64,000 bases of DNA from positions 62,001 to 126,000 of the forward strand of contig JAUHXU010000006.1 in assembly GCA_030426805.1 (NCBI GenBank). Direction: 5' to 3'. Shown here one piece after another: positions 51,822 to 61,302 of the stretch (positions are counted from its first letter, which is position 1; each line of letters starts with the position of its first letter). Made by a program: the position numbers and the translations under genes. Under the pieces are notes generated by a model that was not told the DNA's origin, did no database searches, and saw nothing but the letters and a program-made list of their open reading frames with translations. The DNA comes from a bacterium (GTDB taxonomy: Bacteria; Planctomycetota; JAFGQW01).

Positions 51822-53783
51822 ATGCGCGCGCTCGGTCGGTTCCTCCCGTGGCTCGCGGTCGCGACGAGCGCGGCCGCGCAGGCCACGCCGGTGACGTTTC
51901 ACCGCGACGTCGCGCCGATCCTCGATCGGCGCTGTGTCGAATGCCATCGCCCCGGTGGACCGGCGCCGTTTTCGCTCGCGTCGTTTCGCGATGCGCGCCG
52001 GCGCGGCCGGATGATCGTCGACGTCGTCCGGTCGGGTTGGATGCCGCCGTGGCTGCCGGCACCCGGTCACGTCGCGCTTCGCGGGGCGCGCACGGTGCCG
52101 GAGGGCGAACGAGCGACGCTCGAGCGGTGGCTGGCCGGCGGCATGACCGAGGGCGATGCCGCCGACGCGCCGGGCCCGCGGCGGACGTTCGCGACCGGCT
52201 GGCGCCTCGGCGAGCCGGACCTCGTCGTCGATGCACCCGACACCGTCGTCGTGCCGGCCGCCGGTGCCGATCGCTTTCGCAACCTCGTGATCCCGGTCAC
52301 GCTCGATCGCACGCGCTTCGTCGAGGCGATCGAGATCGCACCCGGCGATGCGCGGGTCGTCCACCACGCGATCCTCGCGACCGATCGGACCGGCGATGCG
52401 CGGCGCCGCGACGCTCGCGACCGGGAGCCCGGTTTTGCCGGGATGGACCTCGGTGCGGCGGTCGCCCCGGACGGTCACTTCATCGGGTGGACGCCCGGCA
52501 AGGGGGCGACCCCGTCACCGAGCGGGGCGGCGTGGCGGCTTCGCCCGGGCACCGACCTCGTCTTGCAACTGCACCTCGTGCCCTCGGGCGCGGTGACGTC
52601 GATCCGTCCACGGATCGCGCTTCGGTTCACCGACGAGCCGCCGACGCGCCGACCGTATGCGGTGACGCTGTTCACGGAGGACATCGACATTCCGCCCGGC
52701 GCGACCGCGCACCGCGTCGGCGATCGCTACACGATGCCGGTCGACGTCGACCTGTTCGGCTTCTACCCGCACGCCCACTATCTCGCGACCCGGATCGATG
52801 CGCGCGTGACGCTGCCCGGCCGCGACCCGCGACCGCTGTTCGCGATTCCCGCGTGGAACTTCGATTGGCAGGAGGACTACCGGCTCGCGACGCCGATGCA
52901 CCTGCCGAAGGGCTCGGTCGTCTCGTTCGATTGCGTCTACGACAACAGTGCCGACAACCCGCGGAACCCGAACGACCCGCCGGCACGCGTGCGCTTCGGC
53001 CAGCGATCGGTCGACGAGATGGCGACGCTGACGCTGATCGTGATTCCGCGCGACCCGGCGGATTGGATCCGGCTCGAGGAGGCGCGGTGGCGACACCGGT
53101 TGGCGAAGGCGCCGGGCGAGGCCGATGCGTGGAACGGCCTGGCGCGCGCGCTCGTCGAGCAGGGGCGCGCCGCGGAGGCGACCACCGCGGCCGACCGTTC
53201 GCTCACGCTCGACGAACGGCGGGCCGCGCCGTGGCGGACCCGTTCGGCAGCGCGACTGCTCGCCGACGATCCCGCGGGCGCGCTCGCTGCGGCGCAGCGG
53301 GCGTTGCGGATCGACGAACGCAGCGCCGGTGCGTGGACCGACCTCGGACTCGCGTTCGTCGCGGTCGGGGAGGAGGCACGGGCGGTCGTCGCGTTCCGGC
53401 GGGCGTTGGCACTCGAGCCGAACGACGTGCCGGCCCTCGTCAACCTCGCCGTGCGGGTCGCGATCGCCCGTCGAGAGGACGAGGCGATCGCGTTGTTCGA
53501 ACGCGCGGCGGCCCTCGCGCCCGATCGGCCGGAGATCCACAACAACCTCGGCAATGCGTGCTTCGCCAGCGGGCGTACCGAGGCTGCGGTGCGGGCCTAC
53601 CGCGCCGCGGTGCGGTTGCGCGGCGACTACTTCAACGCGTGGCTGAACCTCGGACGGGTGCTCGCCCACCGAGGCGACACCGCCGGCGCCCGGGACGCCC
53701 TCGAACGCGCACGGGCACTGCGCCCGACGGACCGCGCGGTGCGGGAGGCCCTCGCCGGCCTCGGGCCGAAGGAGCGAGGTTGA
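51822..53783 (+). CDS. cytochrome c - copper monooxygenase-like - TPR fusion, exported
   Basis: A 653-residue exported protein. The c-type heme motif CVECH is at residues 38-42, inside TFHRDVAPILDRRC. A domain like the copper type II, ascorbate-dependent monooxygenases (PHM/DBH) follows: His181-His182 in ARVVHHAIL, His251 in VLQLHLVP, His317 and His319 in FYPHAHYLA, and a candidate methionine ligand Met400 in SVDEM, so both copper sites look complete. Residues ~430-650 are TPR repeats (AWTDLGLAFVAVGEEARAVVAFRRALALEPND). The predicted start is leaderless (TAGCAT six bases upstream). The stop overlaps the next gene (TTGA). The substrate is unknown. Confidence 0.88.
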   Translation: MRALGRFLPWLAVATSAAAQATPVTFHRDVAPILDRRCVECHRPGGPAPFSLASFRDARRRGRMIVDVVRSGWMPPWLPAPGHVALRGARTVPEGERATLERWLAGGMTEGDAADAPGPRRTFATGWRLGEPDLVVDAPDTVVVPAAGADRFRNLVIPVTLDRTRFVEAIEIAPGDARVVHHAILATDRTGDARRRDARDREPGFAGMDLGAAVAPDGHFIGWTPGKGATPSPSGAAWRLRPGTDLVLQLHLVPSGAVTSIRPRIALRFTDEPPTRRPYAVTLFTEDIDIPPGATAHRVGDRYTMPVDVDLFGFYPHAHYLATRIDARVTLPGRDPRPLFAIPAWNFDWQEDYRLATPMHLPKGSVVSFDCVYDNSADNPRNPNDPPARVRFGQRSVDEMATLTLIVIPRDPADWIRLEEARWRHRLAKAPGEADAWNGLARALVEQGRAAEATTAADRSLTLDERRAAPWRTRSAARLLADDPAGALAAAQRALRIDERSAGAWTDLGLAFVAVGEEARAVVAFRRALALEPNDVPALVNLAVRVAIARREDEAIALFERAAALAPDRPEIHNNLGNACFASGRTEAAVRAYRAAVRLRGDYFNAWLNLGRVLAHRGDTAGARDALERARALRPTDRAVREALAGLGPKERG

Positions 53784-55210
53784 CGCGGCGGGCGTGGGTC
53801 GCGGTCGGTGGGGGGATCGCGCTCGTCGCGTATCTCGCGATCGTCCGGACCGACGCGCTTCCGTGGCTCCGCGGGCCGGCGCCGTTTCCGCCGGACTGGG
53901 AGTGGCCGTTCACCGATCGACCGGTGTCGTGGACGTGGCTTCCGCCGATCGGGTGCGGCCTCGTGCTGGTCGCGCTGCACGCGTGGCTCGGGCGACGAGG
54001 GGACGTCTCGCGCGTCGGGGCGGCGGCCGCGCTCGTCGCGGCGACCCTGGTCGGCTGGGCGTTTCACGTCTCGCTGACCGCGCCGGCCGCCGGCGGCGCG
54101 ATGCACTGGTTCGCCGCGCAGGCGAACGAGCCGGCGCTCCTGTCGCACTTCAACGCGGCGCTCTCGCCCGACGTCGACGACGCGGCCGACTACGTCGACC
54201 GTTATGCGGAGCGCTTGCCCGCCTATCGCGATCGTCACTTCCACGTCTCGTCACGACCACCCGGACTCGTGCTCGCGTTCCGGGTCGTGATCGAGGCGTG
54301 TGCGACACGGCCGGCGGCCTGTCGCGCGATCGTCGACCGGTTGCCGATGACCGCCCAAGAGCGGACGCGGTTACGATCGCGGTTGCCGGACGTGCTCACG
54401 GTCGCGGCGATCGTCGGCATCCTCGCGACGGCGCTGACGTGCGTGCTCGCGCTCTGGCCGATCGCCGGGCTCGCGGGCGCGTTCGGCATGTCTCGCGACG
54501 ACGCGATCGGGATCGCGATCCTCTGGCCGCTCGTGCCGGGCGCGGCGCTGTTCCTCGGTACGGTCGACACGCTCGTCGCCCCGTTCATCGCGCTCGGGAC
54601 GCTCGCGCTCGCGCGCGCCGGTGCGAGCGAAGCGCGCGGTCGAGCGATCGCGTGGGGCGTCGTCGGCGGGGCGTCCGGTGCGCTCGCGCTGCACGTCACG
54701 TACGGGGCCCTGCTGTTCACGGCGATCGGTGTCGGCGTCGCGGCGTGTCTGCCCGCGCGGTCGTGGGCGAACCGGTGGATCGCGCTACTCGTCGCCGTCG
54801 TCTGCGGCGCCGCGCTGTTCGCCGTGCCCGTGTTGTGGGGCTACGATCCGATCGCGGCGTTTCGCGCGTCGATCGGCATGCACGGCTCGCTGACCGCGGC
54901 GCGCGATCGCGTGACCTGGTCCGCGTTCAACGCGCTCGACTACGCGACGTTCCTCGGGGCACCGCTGGCCGTCGCGGTGTTCCGGATCCGGCCGGACCGG
55001 GCGGCTGCGGCCCTCGCGTGCATCGCGGTCGGTCTCGCGGGCGTGACCGCGGCCGGATTCGTGCTCGGCGAGGTCGGGCGCATCTGGATCCCGGCGATGC
55101 CGTTGACGCTCGTCGCCCTCCTCGCGCGACGTCCCGGCCCCGGTCGTGGGGCGCTCGCGCTCGCGCTGCTGGCCACGACGATCACGCTGCGCGTCAGCTG
55201 GTTCCCGTAG
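53780..55210 (+). CDS. multi-pass membrane protein, GT-C glycosyltransferase-like
   Basis: A 476-residue protein with about 10-11 hydrophobic segments. The long loop after the third segment (ANEPALLSHFNAALSPDVDDAADYVDRYAERLPAYRDRHFHVSSRPPGLVLAFRVV) has the acidic and RPPG features of GT-C type transferases. I do not assign a substrate. The start is TTG at 53780, supported by an AAGGAG site five bases before it and by a four-base overlap with the cytochrome/copper fusion, so the two are translationally coupled. Confidence 0.7.
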   Translation: MTRRAWVAVGGGIALVAYLAIVRTDALPWLRGPAPFPPDWEWPFTDRPVSWTWLPPIGCGLVLVALHAWLGRRGDVSRVGAAAALVAATLVGWAFHVSLTAPAAGGAMHWFAAQANEPALLSHFNAALSPDVDDAADYVDRYAERLPAYRDRHFHVSSRPPGLVLAFRVVIEACATRPAACRAIVDRLPMTAQERTRLRSRLPDVLTVAAIVGILATALTCVLALWPIAGLAGAFGMSRDDAIGIAILWPLVPGAALFLGTVDTLVAPFIALGTLALARAGASEARGRAIAWGVVGGASGALALHVTYGALLFTAIGVGVAACLPARSWANRWIALLVAVVCGAALFAVPVLWGYDPIAAFRASIGMHGSLTAARDRVTWSAFNALDYATFLGAPLAVAVFRIRPDRAAAALACIAVGLAGVTAAGFVLGEVGRIWIPAMPLTLVALLARRPGPGRGALALALLATTITLRVSWFP

Positions 55211-55238
55211 CGGCCTCGACGCCCCGGCCGTCCGCGAG

Positions 55239-55244
55239 TAGGAT
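55239..55244 (+). promoter_or_regulatory. -10-like TAGGAT six bases before start (leaderless candidate)
   Basis: TANNNT hexamer, then CCGGGT, then the ATG at 55251. Confidence 0.4.
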
Positions 55245-55250
55245 CCGGGT

Positions 55251-57044
55251 ATGAATGGGGTCTGGAACGCGTCGCTCGGAATGGTCTGTCTGCTCGTCGT
55301 CGCGGCGTTCGGGTCGGCGCAGGACGACCCGCTGCCGCTCGCCCGCGTCGTCGCCGATCGGTTGCAGACGATCGAAGACGACCTCGAGACCGACGGGGAC
55401 GCCCGCAAGGCGCGCCGGGCCGCGACCGAACTCTTCGATCGCGTGATCGCCGTGACGCCGCTCGATCGGCCGGGGCCGATCCTCGACGTCGCGATCGCGC
55501 GTCGCCGCATCCGACTCGTCGAGCGGGCGAGTCAGCAGGACCGGCAATCGCTGTTCTCGTTCCTGCGGCGCTCCCCGAACTTGTCGGCGGCGCTGTGCTT
55601 CGGTCTCGATTCCGCCGACAGTCCCCAGGGCGCGATCGGCGTGCTGCAGGTGCTCCGGCGCGAACACGGCGAGCGCCTCGAGCGGTTCGCGAACCTGACC
55701 GCCGCGATCTGCATCGTGCGCGACAAGGGGGCGCCGCGCCGAGATTCCGCGACGGTGCCGGAGCTGTTCGCGCACTACGCCGGTCGCGAGAAGCGGATGT
55801 TCTTCGGCGTGCGCAACCTGCCGGTCCAACTCCTCGTCCACGTCGTGGACGTCGCGGTCTCCCCCGGCGAGATGCGTTGGGCGCTCGCACGCTACGGCGG
55901 CGATTCCAACGTCGGTGAGCGATACAACGACGTGCCGTACGACGACGCGCACTTCTACCAGGGTGCGGCGAAGAAGATCGACAGCCACGGCTACACGCTG
56001 CAGAACCTGCGGAAGTACGGCGGCATCTGCAGCGACCAGGGATTCTTCGCGTCGCAGGTGGGCAAGTCGATCGGTGTGCCGGCGGTCGCGTCGGCCGGTC
56101 GCGCCGGACAGGTGGGGCACTGCTGGGTCGGCTACTTCGAGGGGCGCGGGCGCACCGTCGGGTGGAACTTCCTCGTCGGGCGATACACCGAATACCGAAC
56201 CGTGCGCGGCTGGGTGCGCGACTACAACGGACGCAACGTCCCCGAGGGACGCATCGCGGTGCTGGATGCACTGATCGGGACGACGCCGAAGCGGCGCCGG
56301 ACGGCCGATGCGCTCGTCGATGCCGCAAAGCGGATCCGGTCGCTTCGACGCGGCAAGAAACAGCTGCCCGGCACGCTCGGCGCTGCCGGCGAACTCGACG
56401 CCCCGCGCACTCCGACGGTGGATGCCGAACTCGCCTTCGTCCAGGGGGCGGTCGACCGGAGCGTCGCGTGCCTGCGGGGGTGGGAGCACGTCGCGATACT
56501 CGCGCGGACGCGCACGATCGACGAGAAGGTGATCGCGCAGTGGGCAAACGCGCTCGGCCGCGTGTGCGGGCGCGACTACCCCGACTTCTCCGCCGCGATC
56601 CTCACCGACCTGATCCGCGGCGTCGCGGACACGTCGCGCCAAGCGACGCTCTGGCGCAAGGCGCGGCGCTACTTCCGCCGTCGGCCCGACGTCGCGGCCG
56701 AACTCGCGATGCAGGAGGCGCGCCTTTGGGAGAAGGCGAAGAAGCCCGCGAAGGCGCACGCGATCTACAAGACGATCATCGAGAAGCACGCCAACGACGG
56801 CGGCTTCGTGCTCGACGCACTCGCACGGGCGCGCGCCCTGCTCGAGAAGAACAAGCGCCACGACTTGGTGCCCAAGCTCTACGCGACCGCGTGGGGAAAG
56901 GCGCGTCAGCCCGAGCCGTCGGCGGTGCGCAAGGCCAGCAACTGGTATCGAATCGCTCGGGCCTATGCGGACATCTGCGACGACTACGGGATGGAGAAGA
57001 CCGCGAAGAAGGTGCGCCGCAAGATCAAGAGCGTGATCGGTTGA
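55251..57044 (+). CDS. exported transglutaminase-like protein with helical C-terminus
   Basis: A 597-residue protein with an N-terminal signal (MNGVWNASLGMVCLLVVAAFGSA). The centre has a transglutaminase-like Cys-His arrangement: LRKYGGICSDQGFFASQVGKSIGVPAVASAGRAG then QVGHCWVGYFEG and GWNFLVGRY. It could be a peptidase, a cross-linking enzyme or a ligand-binding relative. The C-terminal ~250 residues are basic and helical, TPR-like (EKAKKPAKAHAIYKTIIEKHAN, NWYRIARAYADICDDYG). The start is probably leaderless (TAGGAT six bases before). Confidence 0.75.
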   Translation: MNGVWNASLGMVCLLVVAAFGSAQDDPLPLARVVADRLQTIEDDLETDGDARKARRAATELFDRVIAVTPLDRPGPILDVAIARRRIRLVERASQQDRQSLFSFLRRSPNLSAALCFGLDSADSPQGAIGVLQVLRREHGERLERFANLTAAICIVRDKGAPRRDSATVPELFAHYAGREKRMFFGVRNLPVQLLVHVVDVAVSPGEMRWALARYGGDSNVGERYNDVPYDDAHFYQGAAKKIDSHGYTLQNLRKYGGICSDQGFFASQVGKSIGVPAVASAGRAGQVGHCWVGYFEGRGRTVGWNFLVGRYTEYRTVRGWVRDYNGRNVPEGRIAVLDALIGTTPKRRRTADALVDAAKRIRSLRRGKKQLPGTLGAAGELDAPRTPTVDAELAFVQGAVDRSVACLRGWEHVAILARTRTIDEKVIAQWANALGRVCGRDYPDFSAAILTDLIRGVADTSRQATLWRKARRYFRRRPDVAAELAMQEARLWEKAKKPAKAHAIYKTIIEKHANDGGFVLDALARARALLEKNKRHDLVPKLYATAWGKARQPEPSAVRKASNWYRIARAYADICDDYGMEKTAKKVRRKIKSVIG

Positions 57045-57051
57045 TCGCGCG

Positions 57052-57894
57052 CTACGCGTCGCGTTCCGCCGCGCGTCGGCGGTTCGGGTAGCGCTCGATC
57101 CCGAACGCGACGATCGCCGCCGGGATCAGCTGCGACAACAGGAAGTCGCCGGTCTTCCAGCGACCGGGCTTCTCCTCGAGCCCGAGCCACACCACGGTCC
57201 ACAGCGCGCCGAGCGCGATGCCGGTGACGACGAGCGTCATCCCGAGCGCCTGGCGGCTCCCGTACGACGGCTCGCGCCATGCGAAGCGGCGGCCGGAGTA
57301 GCGGCGACGGAACCAGAGGAACCACGACGCGGCGACGACGGTGGGCAGGGTCGCGACGACGACCGTCGTGGCTTTCGTGAACGGGACGAAGCCGGTCGAC
57401 CACGCGAGGATCGCGCCGATGCACCACAGTCCGAGCACCGCGAGTGGCGGCACGTGCCAGAGCGCCACGGACGATGCGAGCGCGAACAAGAGGCTCATCG
57501 CGCACCCGAACGCGATCGGAACCGCGAGGATCGACATGCTCGGCAGTGCGCCCTGGACGATCATGCGGTCGTCGGTGAAGACGGTCGGGAGGACGGCGGC
57601 GGCGATGGTGATGCCGACGACGATCGCGATCGCCGTGCGGTTCGCGACGATTCCGCGCCAGCCGACGACGATGCCGGCGCTGATTGCGACGCTGAGCGCG
57701 ATCGCGCCGAGCCCCACCCAGGGGTTGCCGATGAGCCCGCCGCGGTTGTCGAAGTTCGCGCTCAGCGCCACGGCGAGGAAGAAGGAGCCTGCGAACAGAT
57801 AGCAGGCATACGGGTAGTCGAGCGTGTTGCGAACCGCGATACCCCCGCGCACTCGAAGCACGGGGCCGCGGCGGACTGCTGACGTGACCGACAT
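57052..57894 (-). CDS. integral membrane protein of unknown function
   Basis: A 280-residue protein with about eight hydrophobic segments (YACYLFAGSFFLAVALSA, WVGLGAIALSVAISAGIVVGW, AVPIAFGCAMSLLFALASSVALW). I do not recognise the family and see no catalytic motif. There are two in-frame ATGs, 57903 and 57894. The first overlaps TACAAT, a near-consensus -10 at 57902-57907, so the second ATG, seven bases after it, is the likely leaderless start. It is convergent with the transglutaminase-like gene and divergent from the subtilase gene. Confidence 0.65.
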   Translation of the reverse strand: MSVTSAVRRGPVLRVRGGIAVRNTLDYPYACYLFAGSFFLAVALSANFDNRGGLIGNPWVGLGAIALSVAISAGIVVGWRGIVANRTAIAIVVGITIAAAVLPTVFTDDRMIVQGALPSMSILAVPIAFGCAMSLLFALASSVALWHVPPLAVLGLWCIGAILAWSTGFVPFTKATTVVVATLPTVVAASWFLWFRRRYSGRRFAWREPSYGSRQALGMTLVVTGIALGALWTVVWLGLEEKPGRWKTGDFLLSQLIPAAIVAFGIERYPNRRRAAERDA

Positions 57895-57901
57895 CGTCTT
57901 C

Positions 57902-57907
57902 ATTGTA
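57902..57907 (-). promoter_or_regulatory. -10 TACAAT seven bases before start (leaderless candidate)
   Basis: Five of six bases match the TATAAT consensus. The hexamer overlaps the upper ATG and places the transcription start at the lower one. Confidence 0.5.
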
Positions 57908-57972
57908 TCGGCGTTCGACCGAGCGGCCCGGGAATTTCGTCGGGATCGCGCTCCGGGCACCGGAGCGGTCGA

Positions 57973-57978
57973 GTAGGC
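57973..57978 (+). promoter_or_regulatory. -10-like TAGGCT upstream of the subtilase gene
   Basis: TANNNT hexamer 32 bases before the ATG at 58011, leaving room for the GGAGG site in the leader. No clear -35. Confidence 0.3.
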
Positions 57979-58010
57979 TGGGCGACGGACCGCAGATGGA
58001 GGACACCCCG

Positions 58011-59837
58011 ATGCTTCGACGCCCGTCATCCGGCTTCGCGGCGGTTGCACTGCTCGCGACCGTCGCGCTCGCGCCCGTATCCGTGATCGCCGGCGAGGTC
58101 GATCCGCTCCTCGCGAAACGCCTCGAACGAGCGGCGCCCGAGGAGCGCGTGATGGTGTTCGTGCACCTCGCCGCACAAGTGGACCTGCCGGCGACCACCG
58201 CGTGGCTCGATCGCATGGATGCGACGCGCGCGCACCGCAACCGCGTCGTCGTCGGCGAACTCAAGGCGCTCGCGTCGCGAACGCAGCCGGCGGTGCGGGC
58301 GTGGCTCGAGGCGCAACGCGACGACGGGCACGTCGGGCGCATCGTGCCGTTCTGGATCTTCAACGGGTTCGCCGTCGAGGCGACCACGGCCGTCGTTCGC
58401 GGGCTGGCGTGGCGCGACGACGTCGGCGCGATCCGGTACGCCGGTGGCGCCTTCGCGACGGACGACCTGATTCGACCGGTCGCGATCGAGCCGGCGCTGA
58501 ACTACAACCCGTACGACGCGCCGGAGTCCGGTCTGCTCGAGTGTCGGGCCGACGCGCTCTGGGCACTCGGGATCACCGGGGCCGGTCGCATCGTCGCGAA
58601 CATCGACACCGGCGTGGACGGCAATCACCCGGCGCTCGCGTCACGCTGGCGGGGCAACGCGCCCGGCGTGCCGTGGCAGGCCGCGTGGCACGATCCGACG
58701 AACAACACGACGACACCCAATCCGACGCGCGGCAGTCACGGCACGCACACGATGGGCACCGTCTGCGGCAACGACGGCGGGAGCAACCAGATCGGCATGG
58801 CGTACGGTGCGCAGTGGATCGCGTCGAACGTGCTGAACGCACCCGGCGGCCGCGCGAACCGCAACGTTCTCTACAACCAGGCCATCCAGTGGTGCGCCGA
58901 CCCCGACGGCAATCCGGGGACGGCGTCCGACGTGCCGGACGCGGTGTGCAATTCGTGGGGCGTGCGCGATCCGAACAACGGCGTGCCGCTGTGTTCCCCG
59001 GTCTTCGACGCGTCGATCGACGCTGCCGAGGCCGCGACCGTCGTCGTCGTGTTCGCGGCCGGCAACGAGGGCTCGACCGGACCCCGCGTGCCCGCCGACC
59101 GGATCGCGAGCGACACGAACGTGTTCGCGATCGGATCGCTCGATCCGGGCAGCACCGGTGTCTCGTCGTTCTCGTCGCGTGGCCCGTCGCCGTGCGACAA
59201 CCTGACGATCAAGCCGGAGGTGTCGGCGCGCGGCGGCAGCGTGCGCTCGTCGGTGCCGAACGGGGGCTACTCGTCATTCAGCGGCACGTCGATGGCGACG
59301 CCGCACGTCACCGGCGCCGTCGCCCTCCTGCGGGAGGCCTACCCGGAGGTCACCGTGGACCGCGTGAAGCGGATCCTGATGCAGACCGCCGACGACATCG
59401 GCGCGGCCGGCGAGGACAACCAGTCGGGCTGGGGGCGGATCAACTGCCTCTCGGCGTACAATCAACTGCTGTCGGAGCGGCCGGTCGTCGCCGGGCGCGC
59501 GCTCGGTTCGCGCCAGACGTGGAAGCCGTCGGAGACGGTCTGGGCGCATCTCTCGTTGACGAATTACACCGCGAGCCCGCAGCCGGTTCAGGTGACGATC
59601 CAGTTCTACTACAACAACGCGCCGACGAGCCTGTTCATCCTGCCCCCGACCGACGTGACGATTGGGGCCGGGTATTCGAACGAGTCGTTACCGCTGAAGT
59701 TCTCGCTCGGACTGCCGTCGCCACTGCCGGCGTGGGCGCTCGCGCCGAACACGTGGTCGCTCCGGATCACCGTCAAGACCACCGGCGGCGGATCGACGAT
59801 CCACCAGAGCGACTACGTCTACCAAGTCGTGCCGTAG
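58011..59837 (+). CDS. secreted subtilisin-like serine protease (S8)
   Basis: A 608-residue protein. The signal segment PSSGFAAVALLATVALAPVSVIAG is followed by a propeptide-like region (residues ~25-150). The catalytic triad is Asp199 in VANIDTGVDG, His243 in GSHGTHTMGT and Ser427 in FSGTSMATPHVTG, with the oxyanion asparagine in FAAGNEGS. The last ~110 residues form an all-beta domain. The ATG at 58011 is chosen because GGAGG lies eight bases before it; an ATG at 57996 overlaps that site. The substrate is unknown. It is probably extracellular or on the cell surface. Confidence 0.93.
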   Translation: MLRRPSSGFAAVALLATVALAPVSVIAGEVDPLLAKRLERAAPEERVMVFVHLAAQVDLPATTAWLDRMDATRAHRNRVVVGELKALASRTQPAVRAWLEAQRDDGHVGRIVPFWIFNGFAVEATTAVVRGLAWRDDVGAIRYAGGAFATDDLIRPVAIEPALNYNPYDAPESGLLECRADALWALGITGAGRIVANIDTGVDGNHPALASRWRGNAPGVPWQAAWHDPTNNTTTPNPTRGSHGTHTMGTVCGNDGGSNQIGMAYGAQWIASNVLNAPGGRANRNVLYNQAIQWCADPDGNPGTASDVPDAVCNSWGVRDPNNGVPLCSPVFDASIDAAEAATVVVVFAAGNEGSTGPRVPADRIASDTNVFAIGSLDPGSTGVSSFSSRGPSPCDNLTIKPEVSARGGSVRSSVPNGGYSSFSGTSMATPHVTGAVALLREAYPEVTVDRVKRILMQTADDIGAAGEDNQSGWGRINCLSAYNQLLSERPVVAGRALGSRQTWKPSETVWAHLSLTNYTASPQPVQVTIQFYYNNAPTSLFILPPTDVTIGAGYSNESLPLKFSLGLPSPLPAWALAPNTWSLRITVKTTGGGSTIHQSDYVYQVVP

Positions 59838-59838
59838 C

Positions 59839-61200
59839 TCACCGAAGCACGTGGAGGCTGTTGTCCGTGATCAGGCACGCAACGCCGGCGCTGGCGTCCC
59901 ACGCGTACGGAGGGTATCGCCCCGTGAGGGGCCGCAGTGTGCGCGGCGGTGCATCGAGGATTTCGATGACGTGAGGCGCCAGGGGGTTTGCCGAACCGAG
60001 CACCGCGAGCGATCCGTCGGTGCGGCGGTAAATGGCGCAGTCGGTTTTTTGCGTGTTGAGGCGGATCGGCAGTCGGACCCCGCGCTGGGCGATCACGTCG
60101 AAGATCTCGATCGAGTCGAGCGACTGCGGGATCGAGCCGTTCGACGACCGCAACCCCCCTGCGATCAACACGTATCGTGCGTCGAGCGCGAAGGCCGCGT
60201 GCCCACTACGGGCGACCGCCATGCTCCCCCACGGCGCGAAGCGTCGCGTGGCGACGTCGAAGACGTCGGCGTACGGTAGCGTCGCCGACGAAACACCGCC
60301 GGTAATGAGCACGCGGCCGTGCATTGCGGTCATGGTCACGCGCGTGCGGTGCCGGAACATCGTGCCGAGCGTCGAGAACGTCCGCTGGCTCGCATCGTAG
60401 AGGAGGTTCGTCGGCGGAAGGACGCTGGAGTAGTCGAGCAGGAGGGCGTACTCGCGGCCGCTCCTCGGGTCGTAGACCGCTTTGGCTGTGGAGCGTCCAA
60501 TGCCGGGAATCGAACCGAGTGACGTAAACGTCTCGCTCACCGGGTCGAAGAGCTCCGCCGTGGGCGGCTGGTTCCCGCCGGTGATCAGGACGGTGCCGTC
60601 GCGGAGCAGTGTCGTCGTGTGCCCGATGCGCGCCGCGTTCAACGACGCGATGGTGCGCATTTGACGCTGGGCCGGGTCGTAGATCCGCGCGATCGCGGTG
60701 GGCACCGTGACCCGGTACTGAGCGATTGCACCGCCGCTCAGGAGGACGCGTCCATCGGCGAGAACCGTTGGGCGTGTGCCGAAGACCGGTTGGCCATTGA
60801 TGCGCGGTGCGTGCCCGTGGGGTGGGTCGACGGTCGCGGCGTTCGATGCGGCGATCGTCAATGGCTGTGCGGGTTCGGGGTACCACATCGTGCCAGCGAA
60901 CGACGCCTGTTGGATGTAGATGCGGACACCCGCGAGCGCTGCGACGTTCGGAATCGGGATCGAGTAGCCGAACGGCCCGGGCTGAAGGGCGATGAACGGC
61001 GGCGTCAGGAAGCCGCTGCCGCTGTAGTGGAGGCCGGCCGCAACGATGCTTGCTGTCGGGTTCGATCCGCTCCGGACCTGGAACTCGACCGTCTCTCCGA
61101 CCGCGCCGCCCTTCGTGAACCAGAACTCCCTCGGGAGGAACTGTCCGGTTGCGCTCGTCGCCAAGAGTGCAACGACCGCGACGATTCGAATACCGATCAT
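59839..61200 (-). CDS. secreted kelch-repeat protein
   Basis: A 453-residue protein with signal peptide MIGIRIVAVVALLATSATG. Residues ~20-125 form a module like the terminal domains of other secreted proteins here (GPFGYSIPIPNVAALAGVRIYIQQASF). Residues ~140-450 are kelch-type blades (RPTVLADGRVLLSGGAIAQ, GHTTTLLRDGTVLITGGN, SGHAAFALDARYVLIAGGL), forming a beta-propeller. It has no enzyme motif. A CGGAGCG site precedes the ATG, and TACACT about 45 bases upstream may be the -10. It is convergent with the subtilase gene, one base apart. Confidence 0.85.
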   Translation of the reverse strand: MIGIRIVAVVALLATSATGQFLPREFWFTKGGAVGETVEFQVRSGSNPTASIVAAGLHYSGSGFLTPPFIALQPGPFGYSIPIPNVAALAGVRIYIQQASFAGTMWYPEPAQPLTIAASNAATVDPPHGHAPRINGQPVFGTRPTVLADGRVLLSGGAIAQYRVTVPTAIARIYDPAQRQMRTIASLNAARIGHTTTLLRDGTVLITGGNQPPTAELFDPVSETFTSLGSIPGIGRSTAKAVYDPRSGREYALLLDYSSVLPPTNLLYDASQRTFSTLGTMFRHRTRVTMTAMHGRVLITGGVSSATLPYADVFDVATRRFAPWGSMAVARSGHAAFALDARYVLIAGGLRSSNGSIPQSLDSIEIFDVIAQRGVRLPIRLNTQKTDCAIYRRTDGSLAVLGSANPLAPHVIEILDAPPRTLRPLTGRYPPYAWDASAGVACLITDNSLHVLR

Positions 61201-61302
61201 GATTCGCTCCGTGCGTAAACACGGTGGCCCGGTTGGAGTGTACACGACGCGGGGGAGCGCCGGCAAGCCGGGCGCTCCCCCGCGGTCGGTCGATCTCGTG
61301 CG

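Noticed and set aside
44170..52236. Open frame of 2688 codons on the minus strand opposite the alpha-2-macroglobulin-like gene
   Set aside because: The composition is Arg/Ala/Gly/Asp-rich with no domain, signal peptide or ribosome site; it mirrors the codon bias of the sense gene, whose domains and signal peptide are clear.
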